A stretch of 64,000 bases of DNA from Fusobacterium varium (lineage in GTDB: Bacteria > Fusobacteriota > Fusobacteriia > Fusobacteriales > Fusobacteriaceae): positions 806,001 through 870,000 of the forward strand of contig LR134390.1 of NCBI GenBank assembly GCA_900637705.1, read 5' to 3'. How positions within the stretch are numbered: position 1 is the first letter of the stretch; the number at the start of each line of letters is the position of its first letter. Below, one piece after another: positions 10,801 through 20,715 of this stretch. A program made the translations under genes and the position numbers. The notes under the pieces were generated by a model. It was given only the letters and a program-made list of their open reading frames with translations. It was not told the DNA's origin and searched no databases.

Positions 10801-12306
10801 TTTTTAGTAAATTCTTCTAAAATAAATTTAGATTTTTTAAACATTTTTTTAGAAAAATATGGTATAACTAATATAGAAGGAATTGCAGCCTTCAATTTAA
10901 ATTTAAAAGATGATGGAAACAGCGGGTATTTTAATTTGATGAATTTTGGAATGGAATCTAAAGATTTTTTTATTGATATGAATAATTTCAACAGTACAAT
11001 TAAACTTGATAAAAAACGTCTTTATATAGAAAAATTTCAAGGTAAATTAAATGATGGAGATACAATTTTAAAAGGGTATTTAGAATTACCAAGCATGACA
11101 GATATAGCTGAAAATCCTTATTATATGGAAGATTTAGATTATGATATCTCACTTGATACAAAAGGAGTGAATTATAAATACAGCGATTATTTCAGAGTCT
11201 TATTCGATACAAAATTTAATATAAAAAACAATAAATTAGCTGGAAGTATTAATATTGTAGATGGAGAAGTTGAAAATATTCCAAGTAATTCAAAATCAAT
11301 ATTTCAGGTAATAAAAAACTTTTTATTTAAATCCTCATCATCAATAGTAAATAAAAGTGAAGATCTTGGAAAAGATTTTCAAATTAACACTATTTTTGAA
11401 AAATCATTAGAGTTAGATTTAACTTTGAAAATAGATAAAGGAATTAAACTTGATATACAAGATGTTAATATATTTGTTGGTGATGTAGAAGGTATTGTTG
11501 TAGGAGGAGGAAGACTTTCTGGTAAGAATGGGAAGTTTGTTTTCCTAGGAGATGCAGAAATTAAAAATGGTTCATTAGCAATAAATGGAAATACATTTGA
11601 ATTAGATAAAGCACTAGTAATATTTAATGATAGAAAAGACTATCTGCCTAATGTAAATCCAACTTTAGTTATAGATTCTAGAGTAAAAGTCCAAAATGAT
11701 GAACTAGGAATGAGTATAAATGGAGAATTAGATGCTTTAAGGTTTACGATAACATCTAAAAATGGAAGTGCCAGTGGTAATTTGTCATCTTTATTGATAG
11801 GTGATGAGGAATTTTCAGATAGTGCTTCAGCAACATTATTTAAAACCGTTATAGGTAGTCAGTTGTCACAGACAATATTTAGACCAGTTTCAAATTTGAT
11901 AAAAAATACTTTAAATATATCAAAATTTAGAATAAAGTCAAATATTTTGACAAGTGAAAATCAAAATCCAAATGCAGAGGACAATAGATTACGTTTAGGT
12001 GCAGTTATAGAGGCAGAAGATAATATTTACAAAGATAAATTATACTGGGTAGCAAGAGGGACCTTATTGGGGGATGATAACGCGGAAAATAATAATGAAA
12101 GAAATGGTGGAGCATTTGAGGAGTATGATTTTTCAATAGAATACAGATTTAAACCTGGACAATCTATTGGAATAGGAGCAGGAAAACTACCTAGAAAGGT
12201 TAAAACTAAAGCTGATGAAAATTCAAAAAATTCTATAAATTATCATATTGACTTCAAATTTGAGAAAAAATATGATACTCTATTAGATATCTTCAGAAAG
12301 CAATAA
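7868..12306 (+). CDS. TamB-like (DUF490) translocation and assembly module protein, interrupted by one frameshift
   Basis: The sequence shows two long open frames, 7868-9991 and a second running from about 9973 to 12306, which join into one protein of about 1,479 residues if one T is restored in the T5 run at 9974-9978 (giving KFFINDVKGRVSGKIN). The N-terminus has one membrane anchor (residues 13-31); the middle is long beta-rich repetitive sequence typical of AsmA/TamB periplasmic bridge proteins; the C-terminal 400 residues carry the DUF490 domain (GRLSGKNGKFVFLGDAEIKN, then NPTLVIDSRVKV). TamB proteins span the periplasm and help lipid transport or outer-membrane protein assembly. Location directly before bamA supports this role. 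A real pseudogene or ribosomal slip at A_TTT_TTA is possible, but a base-calling error is likelier. Confidence 0.82.
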
Positions 12307-12321
12307 AAAACGGAGGTAAGG

Positions 12322-14403
12322 ATGAGAAAACAATTAATAGTACTAATGATTTTTCTATTGGGACTTTTCAGTTTTGGTGCTGAATCTAATTACAGCATAA
12401 AAAAAGTGGAAGTTATAAATAATAGAGAAATTCCTTTTGAAATCATTTTGGAGAATATGAAATCAAAAGAGGGAGAAAAATTTGTAACGGATAATATGAT
12501 TGAAGATTACAAAAGCATCAAAGGGTTAGAATATGTAAATGATGTTTCTATTCAGCCAACAGTTTATGATGGTGGAATAAAACTAACTGTTGATATAACA
12601 GAAAATAGAGATGCAAAATCTATGCTTGAAAAAAAAGGAATTATTCCTTTATCAGAAAGAGGAAAAGTTGACACTTCTTTATTGGTAAATTCAGTTGAAT
12701 TTATTGGGAATCACTATGTAAGCACTAAAGAGCTTATGGAAAAAGTACCAGTAAAAGTTGGAAGTTATTTCTCTAAAAATAAAGTTATAGAAGGTCATAA
12801 AAACCTTATAGAAAGTGGATATTTCAGAGATGTTATTCCTGATGCTGTAAAAAGTGGAAAAGGGGTAAAAGTAATATATGAAGTTATGGAAAACCCTATT
12901 CTTAATGGAGTGAATATCATAGGAAATACTGTTTATACAACTGAAGATCTTATGAAGGTTATAAAAACTGAACCTGGAAAAATATTTAATATTAATACTA
13001 TTAGAGAAGATAGAGATAGAATTTTAAAAAAATATCAAGATGATGGTTATACACTTACTGATGTTACTGATATAGGAATTAATGGAAATCTAGAGCTTGA
13101 AATTTATTTGAGTGAAGGAACAGTAAGAGATATCCAATTCAAAAAAATGGTAACAAAACAAAAAGGTGCTAGAAGAAAACCTACTGATGATGTTCTAAAA
13201 ACTAAAACATATGTAATAGAGAGAGAACTTGAGTTTTCTAAAGATGAAATATTTAATTCAAAAAAATATGATGAAACTGTAAAAAATCTAATGAGATTAG
13301 GGCATTTTAAAAATGTTAAATATGAATCAAGAGATATTCCTGGGGATCCAGATGGAAAAACTATAGTGCTTCTTCTAGATGAAGAAAGAACTGCTATACT
13401 TCAAGGAGCAATATCTTATGGTTCTGAAATAGGACTATTAGGAACTATCTCAATAAAAGATACTAACTGGAAGGGTAAAGGACAAGAACTTGGATTTACA
13501 TTTGAGAAGTCAGATGAAGATTATACAAGTTTTTCAATTAATTTCTATGATCCTTGGATAAAAGATACAGATAGAATTTCATGGGGATGGAGCTTATATA
13601 AAAACAGTTATGAAGATGATGATAGTAAATTATTCCATAAAATAGATACTATTGGAGCTAAATTTAATATAGGAAAAGGACTTACTAAAAATGTAAGATT
13701 GAGTCTTGGAACTAAATTTGAGTATGTAGAAGAAAGAGCTCAAAAAGGTAAGTTCTATGAAAATGGTGGAAAATATTACTGGTCTAATGGTGGACCAGAA
13801 GTTAGAGGGATTGATGATGATTATTTTATCTGGAGTTTATTCCCATCTTTAACTTATGACACAAGAAATCATTTCTGGAATCCAACAGCAGGAGAATATG
13901 CAAAACTTCAATTGGAAGGTGGATATGCTGGTGGTTATGATGGAGATGTTTTTGGAAATGTAACATTAGAATTGAGAAAGTATCATAGAGGATTCTTTAA
14001 AAACAATACATTTGCTTATAAAGTTGTTGGAGGAATAATGACTGATTCTACAAAAGAAGCTCAAAGATTCTGGGTAGGTGGAGGAAGTACATTGAGAGGA
14101 TACGATGGTGGATTCTTTAAAGGTACTCAAAAACTTGTTGGTACTATTGAGAACAGAACTCAAATTAATGAACTTCTTGGATTTGTTGTATTCTTTGATG
14201 CAGGTAGAGCATGGAAACAAAATGGAAGAGATTTAGAATATGGTCAAGATGCAGACTTCCCAGATAAAGTAGCTACAACAGCAGGTGTAGGATTAAGACT
14301 TAACACACCTATTGGGCCATTAAGATTTGACTTTGGTTGGCCAGTAGGAGATAAAATGGATAGTGGAATGGAGTTCTATTTCAATATGGGACAATCATTT
14401 TAA
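12322..14403 (+). CDS. bamA: Outer membrane protein assembly factor BamA (Omp85)
   Basis: The 693-residue protein has a signal peptide (MRKQLIVLMIFLLGLFSFGA), a set of POTRA domains (about residues 23-340) and a C-terminal 16-strand beta-barrel. The POTRA region has recurring units with the pattern VxxIxxxGNxxxxxxxL. The barrel contains STLRGYDGG near residue 590, the counterpart of the conserved VRGF loop motif, and ends in F (GQSF), the usual outer-membrane signature. BamA folds and inserts beta-barrel proteins. It is preceded by a TamB-like gene and followed by skp, so the block is an outer-membrane assembly operon. GGAGG lies 7 bp upstream. Confidence 0.95.
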   Translation: MRKQLIVLMIFLLGLFSFGAESNYSIKKVEVINNREIPFEIILENMKSKEGEKFVTDNMIEDYKSIKGLEYVNDVSIQPTVYDGGIKLTVDITENRDAKSMLEKKGIIPLSERGKVDTSLLVNSVEFIGNHYVSTKELMEKVPVKVGSYFSKNKVIEGHKNLIESGYFRDVIPDAVKSGKGVKVIYEVMENPILNGVNIIGNTVYTTEDLMKVIKTEPGKIFNINTIREDRDRILKKYQDDGYTLTDVTDIGINGNLELEIYLSEGTVRDIQFKKMVTKQKGARRKPTDDVLKTKTYVIERELEFSKDEIFNSKKYDETVKNLMRLGHFKNVKYESRDIPGDPDGKTIVLLLDEERTAILQGAISYGSEIGLLGTISIKDTNWKGKGQELGFTFEKSDEDYTSFSINFYDPWIKDTDRISWGWSLYKNSYEDDDSKLFHKIDTIGAKFNIGKGLTKNVRLSLGTKFEYVEERAQKGKFYENGGKYYWSNGGPEVRGIDDDYFIWSLFPSLTYDTRNHFWNPTAGEYAKLQLEGGYAGGYDGDVFGNVTLELRKYHRGFFKNNTFAYKVVGGIMTDSTKEAQRFWVGGGSTLRGYDGGFFKGTQKLVGTIENRTQINELLGFVVFFDAGRAWKQNGRDLEYGQDADFPDKVATTAGVGLRLNTPIGPLRFDFGWPVGDKMDSGMEFYFNMGQSF

Positions 14404-14432
14404 CATAATATAAAGTAACGGAGGTATCACAC

Positions 14433-14912
14433 ATGAAAAAAATATTAATACCAGCAATGGCGCTAATGCTTTCAGTATCAGCATTCGCTATGAAAGTTGG
14501 GTATGTTAACTCACAAGAGGCTTTTGCTAAATTTTCCCAAACTAAAACAGTTCAAGAAAATTTAAATAAAGAAAAAACTAGACTTGAAAATGAAATCAAA
14601 CAAAAAGAAGTAGCGCTTCAAAAAGCACAACTTGAACTTCAAGCAAAAGGAACAAAAGTTACTGACAAAGAAAAAACAGCTTTTGAAGGACAAGTAAAAG
14701 CTTTCCAAAAGTTTATACAAGATTCTCAAACTAAATTAAGTAAAGAAGAATTTACTAGATTCCAAGCTATTGAAACTACAATGAATAATGCAATTTCAGA
14801 AGTAGCTAAAGCTGGAAAATATGATTATGTATTTGAAGCTGGAGCAGTAAAATTTGGTGGAGAAAATATAACTGACAAAGTAATAAGCACTATGGAAAAA
14901 AACAAAAAATAG
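14433..14912 (+). CDS. skp: OmpH/Skp-family periplasmic chaperone
   Basis: The 159-residue protein has a signal peptide ending near SAFA (residue 19), then MKVGYVNSQEAFAKFSQTK, the OmpH/Skp start of the mature chain. A long basic-acidic coiled coil (about residues 45-120) forms the tentacles of the Skp trimer. Skp escorts unfolded outer-membrane proteins to BamA, whose gene lies 29 bp upstream. CGGAGG is the ribosome site. Confidence 0.92.
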   Translation: MKKILIPAMALMLSVSAFAMKVGYVNSQEAFAKFSQTKTVQENLNKEKTRLENEIKQKEVALQKAQLELQAKGTKVTDKEKTAFEGQVKAFQKFIQDSQTKLSKEEFTRFQAIETTMNNAISEVAKAGKYDYVFEAGAVKFGGENITDKVISTMEKNKK

Positions 14913-14932
14913 AAATATTTTAAGGAGGTAAC

Positions 14933-15952
14933 ATGAACTACAAGTTAGTTGATTTGATTGCCCTCCTTGGTTGTGAAGTAAAGGGAGATTTAAGTCTAGA
15001 AAATATTTCTGGACTTGCTCCCTTTTTTCAAGCACAAGAGGACAGTTTGACATTTGCATCAGATGAAAAATTTTTAAAAAAGTTGCATGAAACTAGAGCA
15101 AAAGTAATAATAGTACCAGATATTCCTTTACCAGAAAATATTGGGAAAACATATTTGAAAGTTAAAGAAAATCCGAGAACACTTATGCCAAAACTTTTGA
15201 ATTTTTTTAAGAGAAAAACTAGGCCTTTTGAAAAAATGATAGAAGACTCTAGTAAAATAGGAAAAAATGTCAAACTAGCACCAAATGTTTACATAGGACA
15301 TGATACTGTAATAGGAGATAATGTAATTATTTATCCTAATGTAACAATAGGAGAAGGGGTAACAATAGGAGAGGGAACAGTAATTTATTCTAATGCAACT
15401 ATTAGAGAATTTTGTGTGATTGGAAAAAAATGTGTGATTCAGCCAGGAGCAGTAATAGGATCAGATGGATTTGGATTTATAAAAATTAATGGAAATAATA
15501 CTAAAATAGAGCAGATAGGGCATGTAGTATTAGAAGATGAAGTGGAAATAGGAGCTAATACTACAGTAGACAGAGGAACTATTGGAAATACTGTGATTAA
15601 AAAATTCACTAAAATAGATAATCTAGTACAAATAGCTCACAATGATATAATTGGAGAAAACTGTCTTCTTATATCTCAAGTAGGAATAGCAGGTAGCGTT
15701 GAAGTAGGAGATAATACTACTCTTGCAGGACAGGTGGGAGTAGCTGGTCATTTAAAAATAGGAAGTAATGTAGTTATAGCTGCTAAGTCAGGGGTAAGTG
15801 GAAATGTAGCAGATAATCAAATGCTTTCAGGATATCCTTTAATGGATCATAAAGAGGATTTGAAAGTAAGAGTTTCTTGGAAAAAACTTCCTGAATTGCT
15901 AAAAAGAGTAAGAGCTATAGAAAAAAAATTAGAAGAAAATGATAAGAAATAA
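14933..15952 (+). CDS. lpxD: UDP-3-O-acylglucosamine N-acyltransferase LpxD
   Basis: The 339-residue enzyme adds the second acyl chain (from acyl-ACP) in lipid A synthesis. The N-terminal domain (residues 1-100) is the LpxD nucleotide/lipid-recognition fold; residues 105-300 are hexapeptide repeats ([20 protein letters not shown] and similar) forming a left-handed beta-helix; the catalytic His lies in [12 protein letters not shown]. The C-terminal helix follows. It starts 20 bp after skp with AAGGAGG. bamA-skp-lpxD is a conserved order in many diderm bacteria and shows that this organism makes lipid A. Confidence 0.95.
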   Translation: MNYKLVDLIALLGCEVKGDLSLENISGLAPFFQAQEDSLTFASDEKFLKKLHETRAKVIIVPDIPLPENIGKTYLKVKENPRTLMPKLLNFFKRKTRPFEKMIEDSSKIGKNVKLAPNVYIGHDTVIGDNVIIYPNVTIGEGVTIGEGTVIYSNATIREFCVIGKKCVIQPGAVIGSDGFGFIKINGNNTKIEQIGHVVLEDEVEIGANTTVDRGTIGNTVIKKFTKIDNLVQIAHNDIIGENCLLISQVGIAGSVEVGDNTTLAGQVGVAGHLKIGSNVVIAAKSGVSGNVADNQMLSGYPLMDHKEDLKVRVSWKKLPELLKRVRAIEKKLEENDKK

Positions 15953-15961
15953 AAAACATAT

Positions 15962-15990
15962 TTGAACTATCTGGAATAAAGTGGTAAAAT
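15962..15990 (+). promoter_or_regulatory. Promoter before the DUF2344 gene and serS
   Basis: TTGAAC (15962-15967), 17-bp spacer ending in TGG, TAAAAT (15985-15990); an extended -10 of the form TGGTAAAAT. Confidence 0.6.
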
Positions 15991-16025
15991 GACAGAATAC
16001 AAAATAAATATTATCAGAGGTAAAA

Positions 16026-16619
16026 ATGAAAAAAAGAGTGTATTTTGATAAGTTTGGGGAAATGAAATTTATTTCTCATCTGGATTTACTCAGATTTTTT
16101 GACAGACTTTTAAAAAAATCTCAGATTCCTGTAAAATACAGTCAGGGATTTCACCCAAGACCGAAAATGTCTTTTGGAAGTCCTGTGCCTTTAGGAACAG
16201 AAGCATATGATGAATTGATGGATTTTGAATTAGAATCACCAATGTCAAATGAAGAAGTATTTGAAAGACTTAATAGTAGTAATGTTATGGGATTCAGAGT
16301 GAATAAAGTTGAGGAAGTGCCTAGAAAGTCCTCCATAATGGAGGAATATACTATTATGATATATGAGATTGAAGGAAGTGAAAAAGATATCTTAAAGTTA
16401 GAAGAACTTTTGAACAGAGATGAAATAGTAGAGGTAAAGGAGAAAAAAGGGAAAATTGTAACAAGAGATCTCAAAGTGAGAGTAAAATCTTTTAAAAGAG
16501 ATAATAATAAAATTATCATGGAAATAATAAATACTTCGCCTAACTCCTATCTTGAACTTATAGGTATTGAGCAACAAAATGTAAAAATTAAAAGATGTGG
16601 ATATAAAATAAATTCTTAA
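16026..16619 (+). CDS. TIGR03936/DUF2344 family protein (radical-SAM-associated)
   Basis: The 197-residue protein matches the DUF2344 family through the N-terminal KKRVYFDKFGEMKFISHLDL, RFFDRLLKKSQIPVKYSQGF and HPRPKMSFGSPVPLGTEA. In many bacteria this domain is fused or adjacent to a B12-binding radical SAM protein; here it stands alone with no radical SAM gene in the window. Function is unknown. It has its own promoter, and serS follows 30 bp later without a clear terminator, so the two may be cotranscribed. Confidence 0.85.
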   Translation: MKKRVYFDKFGEMKFISHLDLLRFFDRLLKKSQIPVKYSQGFHPRPKMSFGSPVPLGTEAYDELMDFELESPMSNEEVFERLNSSNVMGFRVNKVEEVPRKSSIMEEYTIMIYEIEGSEKDILKLEELLNRDEIVEVKEKKGKIVTRDLKVRVKSFKRDNNKIIMEIINTSPNSYLELIGIEQQNVKIKRCGYKINS

Positions 16620-16649
16620 AATAATAAATAATTTAGAGAGGGGATAAAT

Positions 16650-17921
16650 ATGTTAGAATTGAAATTTATTCGTGAGAACAGAGAACTTGTAAAAGAAATG
16701 CTTGCTAACAGAAATAGTAATATTGATCTTACAGAATTTGATAAGCTTGATGAAGAAAGAAGAGCAATATTAGGTGAAGTAGAACTTTTAAAACAAAAAA
16801 GAAATACTGAGTCTGCTGAAATAGCAAGATTGAAGAAAGAAAAAAAAGATGCTTCTCAAATAATAGAAGAGATGGGAAAAGTTTCTGCTCAAATAAAAGA
16901 ACTTGATACAAAATTGGCAGAAGTAGACGAAAAACTTACTTATTTTCAAATGGTAATTCCTAATATGTATCAAGAAGGTACTCCAGTAGGTAAAGATGAA
17001 GAGTCAAATGTTGAAGTGAGAAGATGGGGAACTCCTAGAAAATTTACATTTGAACCAAAATCACATTGGGAAATAGGAGAGAATCTAGGAATACTTGATT
17101 TTGAAAGAGGATCAAAGTTGGGAGGATCAAGATTTGTATTATATAGAGGAATGGGAGCTAGAATAGAAAGAGCTCTTATCAACTTTATGCTTGATATGCA
17201 TACTACAGAACATGGTTATACAGAACATATAACTCCATTTTTGGTAAAAAGAGAAATTTGTGAAGGAACTGGACAACTTCCTAAATTTGAAGAAGATATG
17301 TATAAAACTACTGATGATATGTTTCTTATTTCGACTTCAGAAATTACAATGACTAATATTCATAGAAAAGAAATATTAGATGAAAAAGAACTACCAAAAT
17401 ATTATACAGCTTATTCACCATGTTTTAGGAGAGAAGCAGGATCATATGGTAAAGATGTTAAAGGAATAATCAGAGTACATCAATTTAATAAAGTTGAAAT
17501 GATAAAAATAGCAACTCAAGAATCATCTTATGATGAATTAGAAAAAATGGTGGTTAATGCTGAGGAAGTTCTTAAAAGACTTGAACTTCCATATAGAGTT
17601 ATTCAATTATGTACTGGAGATTTAGGATTTTCAGCAGCTAAAACTTATGATTTAGAAGTATGGCTTCCATCTCAAAATAAGTATAGAGAAATTTCTTCTT
17701 GCTCTAACTGTACAGATTTCCAAGCTAGAAGAATGGGACTTAAATACAGACCTAATGGAAGTTCAAAAAGTGAATTTTGTCATACATTGAATGGATCAGG
17801 ACTTGCAGTTGGAAGAACTTTTGTAGCTATTATGGAAAATTATCAACAGGAAGATGGATCATTCCTTATTCCAAAAGCTTTAGTTCCATATATGGGAGGA
17901 ATAGATGTTATTAAAAAGTAG
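16650..17921 (+). CDS. serS: Serine--tRNA ligase
   Basis: The 423-residue cytoplasmic enzyme charges tRNA-Ser. Residues 1-105 form the long antiparallel coiled-coil arm that grips tRNA-Ser. Class II synthetase motifs follow: motif 2 [20 protein letters not shown] and motif 3 [18 protein letters not shown], with [10 protein letters not shown] and [15 protein letters not shown] lining the serine pocket. Length is normal. The start follows GAGAGGGG. The last 17 bases overlap the next gene. No T-box leader precedes it: only 30 bp separate it from the upstream gene. Confidence 0.97.
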   Translation: MLELKFIRENRELVKEMLANRNSNIDLTEFDKLDEERRAILGEVELLKQKRNTESAEIARLKKEKKDASQIIEEMGKVSAQIKELDTKLAEVDEKLTYFQMVIPNMYQEGTPVGKDEESNVEVRRWGTPRKFTFEPKSHWEIGENLGILDFERGSKLGGSRFVLYRGMGARIERALINFMLDMHTTEHGYTEHITPFLVKREICEGTGQLPKFEEDMYKTTDDMFLISTSEITMTNIHRKEILDEKELPKYYTAYSPCFRREAGSYGKDVKGIIRVHQFNKVEMIKIATQESSYDELEKMVVNAEEVLKRLELPYRVIQLCTGDLGFSAAKTYDLEVWLPSQNKYREISSCSNCTDFQARRMGLKYRPNGSSKSEFCHTLNGSGLAVGRTFVAIMENYQQEDGSFLIPKALVPYMGGIDVIKK

Positions 17922-18378
17922 TTTATTTATACTGCTTCTGAGTAACATAGTTATCGATAATATAAAAGTGATGATGGGAATAACTTTCATTCTTTTTATA
18001 ATGAATATTATTCTAAATAAAGATTTTAAAAAAAATATTGGAAAAATGAAGTTTTTGTTCTTTTTATATTTTACTACATGTCTTATTCAACTTTTTTATA
18101 TGCAAGAAGGAAGAGTTTTATTTAAAATAGGAAATTTTTATATAACTGAAGAAGGTGTTTTTAATTTTTTACTGAATTTTTTAAGAATATTTAATCTTTT
18201 ACTTATATCTTGGATAGTGAGTGCAAAGAATATAATTAATGGAAAATTTAACAAATATCAGCATGTTATAGAAAATGTAATAGATCTTGTACCACAAGCC
18301 CTTCTCCTTATAAAAAAGCGAATGAAAATAAAATGGTTTTTTAGGCATATTTTAAAACAAATAAGAGTAAAAATATGA
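17905..18378 (+). CDS. Hypothetical membrane protein, possibly EcfT/CbiQ-like
   Basis: The 157-residue protein has three or four hydrophobic segments (about residues 3-35, 46-65, 80-105) and a very basic C-terminus ([20 protein letters not shown]). It starts inside serS, 17 bases before its stop, with GGAGG 5 bp upstream of ATG, so it is probably translationally coupled. The pattern [24 protein letters not shown] faintly recalls EcfT-type transporter subunits (a glycine/leucine-rich helix after an ITxEG turn). I would not assign a function; the EcfT idea is weak because the Ala-Arg-Gly coupling motifs are missing. Confidence 0.6.
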   Translation: MLLKSSLFILLLSNIVIDNIKVMMGITFILFIMNIILNKDFKKNIGKMKFLFFLYFTTCLIQLFYMQEGRVLFKIGNFYITEEGVFNFLLNFLRIFNLLLISWIVSAKNIINGKFNKYQHVIENVIDLVPQALLLIKKRMKIKWFFRHILKQIRVKI

Positions 18379-18390
18379 TCTATTATAGAA

Positions 18391-18419
18391 TTGATTTTAT
18401 TTTAAATATCTGGTAGAAT
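18391..18419 (+). promoter_or_regulatory. Promoter of fba
   Basis: TTGATT (18391-18396), 17-bp spacer ending in TGG, TAGAAT (18414-18419); extended -10 TGGTAGAAT. It lies 33 bp before the fba start. Confidence 0.65.
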
Positions 18420-18451
18420 TAAGTATATACAAAATTTCAAGGAGGCTATAA

Positions 18452-19429
18452 ATGTATAAATATAAAGATTTAGGACTTTCTAATACTAAAGAAATGTTTG
18501 CTAAAGCTAACAAAGAAGGATATGCAGTTCCAGCATTTAATTTCAATAATATGGAAATGGCTCTTGCTATAGTAGAAGCATGTGCTGAAATGGGTTCACC
18601 AGTAATTCTTCAATGTTCAAAAGGTGCTCTTAATTATATGGGAGCAGATGTAGTACCTTTACTAGCTAAAGCAGCAGTAGATAGAGCTAGAAATATGGGT
18701 TCAGACATTCCAGTGGCTCTACATTTAGATCATGGACCTGATATTGAAACTGTAAAAACTTGTATTGAAGCTGGATTCTCTTCAGTAATGATTGATGGAT
18801 CTCACTATGATTTTGCAAAAAATATAGAGGTATCAAAAGAAGTAGTAGAATATGCTCATAAATTTGATGTAACAGTAGAAGCTGAGTTAGGAGTTCTAGC
18901 TGGTATCGAAGATGATGTTAAAGCTGAAAGCCATACTTACACAAATCCTGATGAAGTAGAAGAATTTGTAAATAAAACAGGAGTTGACTCTTTAGCAATA
19001 GCTATAGGAACTTCTCATGGAGCTCATAAATTTAAACCAGGTGAAGATCCTAAATTAAGACTTGATATATTAGAAGAAATCGAGAGAAGAATCCCAGGAT
19101 TCCCAATTGTACTTCATGGTTCATCAGCTGTACCAAAACAATATACTGATATGATCAAAGAATTTGGTGGAGAAGTTAAAGATGCAATAGGAATACCTAA
19201 TGCTGAATTAAGAAAAGCTTCTAAATCAGCAGTTGCTAAGATAAATGTAGATACTGATGGAAGACTTGCGTTTACTGCAGCTATAAGAAGAGTTCTAGGA
19301 ACTACTCCAAAAGAATTTGATCCAAGAAAATATCTTGGAGCTGCAAAAGATGAGATGAAAGCTTACTATAAAACTAAAATAGTAGATGTATTTGGTTCTG
19401 AAGGAGCTTATAAAAAAGGAACAAAATAA
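18452..19429 (+). CDS. fba: Class II fructose-bisphosphate aldolase
   Basis: The 325-residue zinc enzyme cleaves fructose 1,6-bisphosphate to DHAP and glyceraldehyde 3-phosphate in glycolysis. Metal and substrate motifs are present: LHLDHGPDIE (catalytic Asp and first zinc His), VEAELGVLAG, IAIGTSHGAHKF (second zinc His), VLHGSSAVP (third zinc His region) and AELRKASKSAVAKINVDTDG. The size fits the 320-residue subgroup. It is a monocistronic unit with its own extended -10 promoter and a strong terminator, and codon use looks like that of a highly expressed gene. AAGGAGG is the ribosome site. Confidence 0.96.
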   Translation: MYKYKDLGLSNTKEMFAKANKEGYAVPAFNFNNMEMALAIVEACAEMGSPVILQCSKGALNYMGADVVPLLAKAAVDRARNMGSDIPVALHLDHGPDIETVKTCIEAGFSSVMIDGSHYDFAKNIEVSKEVVEYAHKFDVTVEAELGVLAGIEDDVKAESHTYTNPDEVEEFVNKTGVDSLAIAIGTSHGAHKFKPGEDPKLRLDILEEIERRIPGFPIVLHGSSAVPKQYTDMIKEFGGEVKDAIGIPNAELRKASKSAVAKINVDTDGRLAFTAAIRRVLGTTPKEFDPRKYLGAAKDEMKAYYKTKIVDVFGSEGAYKKGTK

Positions 19430-19452
19430 AAACCTATAATTAAAATAAATGG

Positions 19453-19477
19453 AAGACAGCAGAAATGCTGTCTTTTT
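19453..19477 (+). terminator. Rho-independent terminator after fba
   Basis: AAGACAGC and GCTGTCTT (19453-19460 and 19467-19474) pair around a 6-base loop, followed by TTT. Confidence 0.9.
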
Positions 19478-19532
19478 CATATAACAAAAAAATGGCATTT
19501 TTATTGTTTTTTAAGATTTATACTACTTATGC

Positions 19533-19561
19533 TTTACAAAGAAAGACCAATGTATTATAAT
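19533..19561 (+). promoter_or_regulatory. Promoter of the M20 peptidase/mreC unit
   Basis: TTTACA (19533-19538), 17-bp spacer, perfect TATAAT (19556-19561), 41 bp before the start codon. Confidence 0.7.
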
Positions 19562-19602
19562 TATAGGAAAGAAAGTATTAAAAAACGAAAATAGGAGGAA
19601 TC

Positions 19603-20715
19603 ATGGTAAAGGAAAACAGATTGGTACAAACTTTTATTGACATGGCGAGTATTTCATCACCATCATTAAAAGAGAGAGAAGTTGGAGATTACTTATTGAA
19701 AGCTTTAAAAGAACTTGGACTGGAAGCTTATGAAGATAATGCTGGCGAAATCCATGGTGGAAATTGTGGAAATATTATAGGAATATTGAAAGCCCCAGGG
19801 AAGAAAAAAGTTCTATTTAGCGCTCATATGGATACTGTACTTCCCTGCGACAAAGTTACACCAATCATTGAGAATGGTATCATCAAAAGTGATGGAACAT
19901 CTGTTCTTGGTGGAGATGATAAAGGCGGAATAGCTGCAATCCTTGAAATGATCAATGTGATAAAGGAAAATAATCTTGAGCACCCAGAAATAATAGTTGT
20001 ATTTTCTATAGCAGAAGAAATAGGACTACGTGGAGCAAGAGTTTTTGATATAGAAAAGTATTCACCAGATTATTCATTTATTCTTGACTCAAGTGGTAAG
20101 CCTGGAGTAGCAATTGTTCAAGCTCCTTATTCAGCAAAAGGTGAAATGAAAATAATAGGGAAACCAGCTCATGCAGGAATAGCTCCTGAAAATGGAATAA
20201 ACGCTCTAACTGTTGCTTCTCATGCTATAACTAAGATAAGATTGGGAAGAATAGACAGTGAAACAACTTCTAATATAGGGATAGTAAGAGGGGGAGAAGC
20301 TGTGAATATAGTAATGCCTGAACTTTCTCTAATGTATGAAGCAAGAAGTTTTCAAGGAGATAAGCTAGATAATCTTTTAAAGGAAACTAATGACATATTT
20401 GCTGCTACAGCAAAAGAATTTGGGGCAGAATTTATTAATGATGTCAAGAAAGGATATGATGGATTTACATTAGATTCTGAATCAGAAATATTAAAATGTT
20501 TTGCTAAAGCTTGTGCAAATGTTGGTTTAGAATGCACACAAAAATCTTCTGGTGGAGGAAGTGATGCTAATGTTTATAATGCAAAAGGTTTTAAAGCAGT
20601 AAATCTTGCAGTAGGAATGAGTAAAGTTCATACTAAGGAAGAATTTATTGAAATAAAAGATATGGTAGATACAGCAAAATTAATTCTTGAAGTTTCAAAG
20701 GAATTATCTAAATGA
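19603..20715 (+). CDS. M20 family metallopeptidase (PepT-like)
   Basis: The 370-residue cytoplasmic zinc peptidase has the M20 residues in order: FSAHMDTVLP (first metal His and catalytic Asp), GGDDKGGIAA (bridging Asp), SIAEEIGLRGA (catalytic Glu), a dimerisation domain at about residues 180-290 with KPAHAGIAPENG, and SSGGGSDANVYN near the end. It is shorter than true PepT and resembles the peptidase T-like proteins of Firmicutes and Fusobacteria. The exact substrate is not known. It overlaps mreC by ATGA, so the two are coupled. Confidence 0.9.
   Translation: MVKENRLVQTFIDMASISSPSLKEREVGDYLLKALKELGLEAYEDNAGEIHGGNCGNIIGILKAPGKKKVLFSAHMDTVLPCDKVTPIIENGIIKSDGTSVLGGDDKGGIAAILEMINVIKENNLEHPEIIVVFSIAEEIGLRGARVFDIEKYSPDYSFILDSSGKPGVAIVQAPYSAKGEMKIIGKPAHAGIAPENGINALTVASHAITKIRLGRIDSETTSNIGIVRGGEAVNIVMPELSLMYEARSFQGDKLDNLLKETNDIFAATAKEFGAEFINDVKKGYDGFTLDSESEILKCFAKACANVGLECTQKSSGGGSDANVYNAKGFKAVNLAVGMSKVHTKEEFIEIKDMVDTAKLILEVSKELSK

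Noticed and set aside
16151-16519. A 122-codon minus-strand open frame inside the DUF2344 gene
   Set aside because: Shadow of a recognised gene; low-complexity Ser/Leu/Phe product without a ribosome site.
16620-16650. T-box leader before serS
   Set aside because: The gap is 30 bp, too short for a T-box.
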